Positions 41,470-42,944 of a stretch of 42,944 nt of DNA are shown piece after piece (positions within the stretch are counted from its first letter, which is position 1; each line of letters begins with the position of its first letter). Source of the stretch: Planctomycetota bacterium (GTDB lineage Bacteria > Planctomycetota > Planctomycetia > Pirellulales > JADFKK01). The notes beneath the pieces are model-generated. The model was given only the letters and a program-made list of their open reading frames with translations, was not told the DNA's origin and did not search any database. The stretch is from NCBI GenBank assembly GCA_022564995.1, contig JADFKK010000022.1:1-42944 (forward strand), in the 5' to 3' direction. Both the position numbers and the translations under genes were made by a program.

Positions 41470-42503
41470 AAAACGAGGTCGATCCCGAGAGCGTCGAAGA
41501 CGACGGGCAACTCCGGCCCAAGCGGATGAACGAAATGGTCGGACAGCGCGAGGTTTACGCCCGGCTGGAGATTGCCATTGACGCGGCCCGCAAGCGGAAC
41601 GATCCGCTGGGGCATATCTTGTTCGATGGCCCACCCGGCTTGGGCAAGACGACTTTTGCGATGTGTATTCCCAACGAACTCGGCTGCGGGTTTCAGATCG
41701 CCAGTGGTGCGGCCCTCACCGCGCCGAAGGATCTGATTCCGTATCTGACCAACGCCGAGCGGGGTTCGGTGCTGTTCATCGACGAGATTCACCGCATGCC
41801 CAAGGCGGTCGAGGAGTTTCTTTACCCGGCGATGGAGGATTTCCGCATCGACATCCTGCTGGGCGAGGGTGTCAACGCGCGAACGATCAACATGAGTTTG
41901 CAGCCGTTTACGTTGATTGGGGCGACCACACGAACCGGCATTATTTCGGCCCCGCTGCGCGATCGCTTTCAGATGCGCGAGCACCTGGAATTTTATAGCG
42001 TCGATGAATTAGCAGAGATCGTCGGCCGCAGCGCCAGCAAGCTGAAGCTGGAGATTGGCGAGGAGGCGGCCTACGAAATCGCCGTACGCAGCCGCGGCAC
42101 GCCTCGACTGGCCAACAATCGGCTCCGCTGGGTCCGCGATTACGTCACCAGCAAGGCCGACGGCCGCGTCACACTCGAATTGGCCCGAGCCGCCCTCGAC
42201 ATGCTCGGCGTCGACGTGATCGGGCTGGATAATCAGGACCGCAAGTATCTGGAGACCATCCACCGCGTCTTCGGCGGCGGCCCGGTCGGCGTCGAAGCGG
42301 TGGCCCACACGCTGAACCTCGTTCCCGACACGCTGGTCGACGAAGTCGAGCCGTTCATGCTCCGCAGCGAATTGGTCGTCCGCACCCCGCGGGGCAGAAA
42401 GCTGACAGCCAAGGGTTATCAACATCTCGGCGTCACACCGCCGGTAGATTTCGAGAGCAGGACGGAAGACGACGGGGGAGAGGAGCAAGGAGAATTGTTT
42501 TGA
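41448..42503 (+). CDS. ruvB: Holliday junction branch migration helicase RuvB
   Basis: The 351-residue AAA+ motor shows LRPKRMNEMVGQREV, Walker A GPPGLGKTT (61-69), Walker B IDEIHRMP (D112-E113), FTLIGATTRTGIIS with the sensor, APLRDRF with the arginine finger, and the C-terminal winged helix (GGPVGVEAVAHTL, VEPFMLRSELVVRTPRGRKL). RuvB drives branch migration on RuvA-bound junctions. The start at 41448 lies inside the end of the previous reading frame. Two zinc-ribbon genes separate it from ruvA, whereas these genes are often adjacent in other bacteria. The C-terminus ends in an acidic tail (TEDDGGEEQGELF). Confidence 0.97.
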   Translation: MAREALLKNEVDPESVEDDGQLRPKRMNEMVGQREVYARLEIAIDAARKRNDPLGHILFDGPPGLGKTTFAMCIPNELGCGFQIASGAALTAPKDLIPYLTNAERGSVLFIDEIHRMPKAVEEFLYPAMEDFRIDILLGEGVNARTINMSLQPFTLIGATTRTGIISAPLRDRFQMREHLEFYSVDELAEIVGRSASKLKLEIGEEAAYEIAVRSRGTPRLANNRLRWVRDYVTSKADGRVTLELARAALDMLGVDVIGLDNQDRKYLETIHRVFGGGPVGVEAVAHTLNLVPDTLVDEVEPFMLRSELVVRTPRGRKLTAKGYQHLGVTPPVDFESRTEDDGGEEQGELF

Positions 42504-42793
42504 TGACCGGCCCCCATGAGACCCGGGCGTTCCCCGATCAACGCACGTCGCTCTTTTCCGCTTTAGCCTTGTTTTCCTGGGGTTTTCATCACTTCGCCGC
42601 TCTCGGAAAAACGTCCCGAAAAGCCTTCTGCAGGTGTCAGAGACACCCGGTTTTAGAGCAACGGAGCAAGTCGCTGTTCATGCAGAGGAAAATGCCTTAG
42701 CGGGTGTCAACGGGTGCCAGCGACGATTCGCTACATCGACGGAAGCGAGAAAACAGCACGCTTCTTTCCGGCGCTAGCTTCGTCTCTTCGCGG
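42504..42793. other. Spacer after ruvB with a small terminator-like hairpin
   Basis: GGTGTC-AGA-GACACC at 42633-42647 is followed by CGG and TTTT (42651-42654), a weak candidate terminator for the ruv run. An open frame at 42500-42700 has no family signature. Nothing else is recognised. Confidence 0.4.
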
Positions 42794-42944
42794 ATGCTTC
42801 TGCTCGGCGATTGTGGCTATACGGAAAACGACGCGGGATTTATCCGGCTTGTGCCGCGACTGACGCCGATTCCCAAACCGATCATCAGCGACCTAACCAA
42901 CAACGGCTTCGTAGACTTCGAGGATCTAACCGTTCTGCTCGCCA
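42794..42944 (+). CDS. Dockerin-like/planctomycete C-terminal repeat protein, cut by the window edge
   Basis: From an ATG at 42794 the frame stays open to the edge and ends with DLTNNGFVDFEDLTVLLA, a dockerin/EF-hand-like motif common at the C-termini of planctomycete surface proteins. Before it come GDCGYTENDAGFIRL and several prolines. The motif is convincing, but the start is not: no ribosome binding site, and the frame is closed by a TAG at 42698-42700. It may be the remnant 3' part of a larger gene whose 5' part is lost, or a small independent protein. Confidence 0.5.
   Translation, partial: MLLLGDCGYTENDAGFIRLVPRLTPIPKPIISDLTNNGFVDFEDLTVLLA

Noticed and set aside
42500..42700. 66-codon open frame overlapping the ruvB stop
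   Set aside because: No motif, and it contains the terminator-like hairpin; considered spacer.

Overview
The window comes from a planctomycete, most likely the Pirellulales/Planctomycetia side. The basis is the gene content rather than any marker gene: DUF1549/DUF1553 and DUF1501 secreted protein pairs, a WD40 partner, a DUF1559 pseudopilin, surface proteins that open with the planctomycete LEPREMLS / MEDRRMLS signal, an ECF sigma factor paired with a Ser/Thr kinase, a DUF6677-like membrane protein, high GC and GC-rich palindromic spacers. It looks like ordinary chromosome: core genes (nadD, priA, ruvC, ruvA, ruvB, tRNA-Lys) are mixed with lineage-specific families. I see no phage, plasmid, integron, CRISPR array or rRNA.

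Layout. 1-4169 (minus): the 5' end of a small gene cut by the window edge, and a 1332-residue secreted protein joining TPRs, a redoxin domain and two cyanophycinase-like (S51) domains. 4702-10720 (plus): a promoter, a DUF1549/DUF1553 protein with a huge coiled-coil insert, a BrnT-type toxin with a non-BrnA partner, a DUF1501 protein and a WD40 protein. 11047-14975 (plus): an M50 membrane protease, a GAF/HD-GYP protein and a Uma2-like nuclease, two of them with good sigma-70-like promoters. 15029-17671 (minus): a DUF1559 pseudopilin and an S41 protease with a PDZ domain. 18318-19115 (plus): two small membrane proteins. 19135-21015 (minus): a DUF4184 membrane protein and a methyltransferase. 21302-23436: tRNA-Lys and a lone DUF1501 gene flanked by two copies of a palindromic element. 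23613-32653 (minus): ECF sigma factor, Ser/Thr kinase with a C-terminal propeller, and two large surface proteins, the last apparently frameshifted near its 3' end. 32732-33361 (minus) nadD. 33474-42503 (plus): priA, a heme-sensing histidine kinase, ruvC, ruvA, two tandem zinc-ribbon membrane proteins and ruvB. The right edge holds the start of a dockerin-like reading frame.

How the genes may work together. The sigma factor, kinase and two surface proteins lie head-to-tail and could form a signalling-to-envelope unit. The DUF1549, DUF1501 and WD40 genes are a recurring planctomycete set of secreted proteins, here interrupted by a toxin-antitoxin pair. The ruv genes encode the Holliday-junction machinery, with two membrane zinc-ribbon paralogues inserted between ruvA and ruvB.

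The observations I rate highest are: a 26-bp-arm palindrome lying in frame inside the kinase N-lobe; the fused double S51 protein with one active and one degenerate copy; the toxin pair inside the DUF1549/DUF1501 operon; the frameshift that strands about 100 codons of a surface protein; a five-copy IDPxDYxGxY repeat; and the zinc-ribbon pair inside the ruv cluster. All family names are from recognising motifs by eye; no database search was run.
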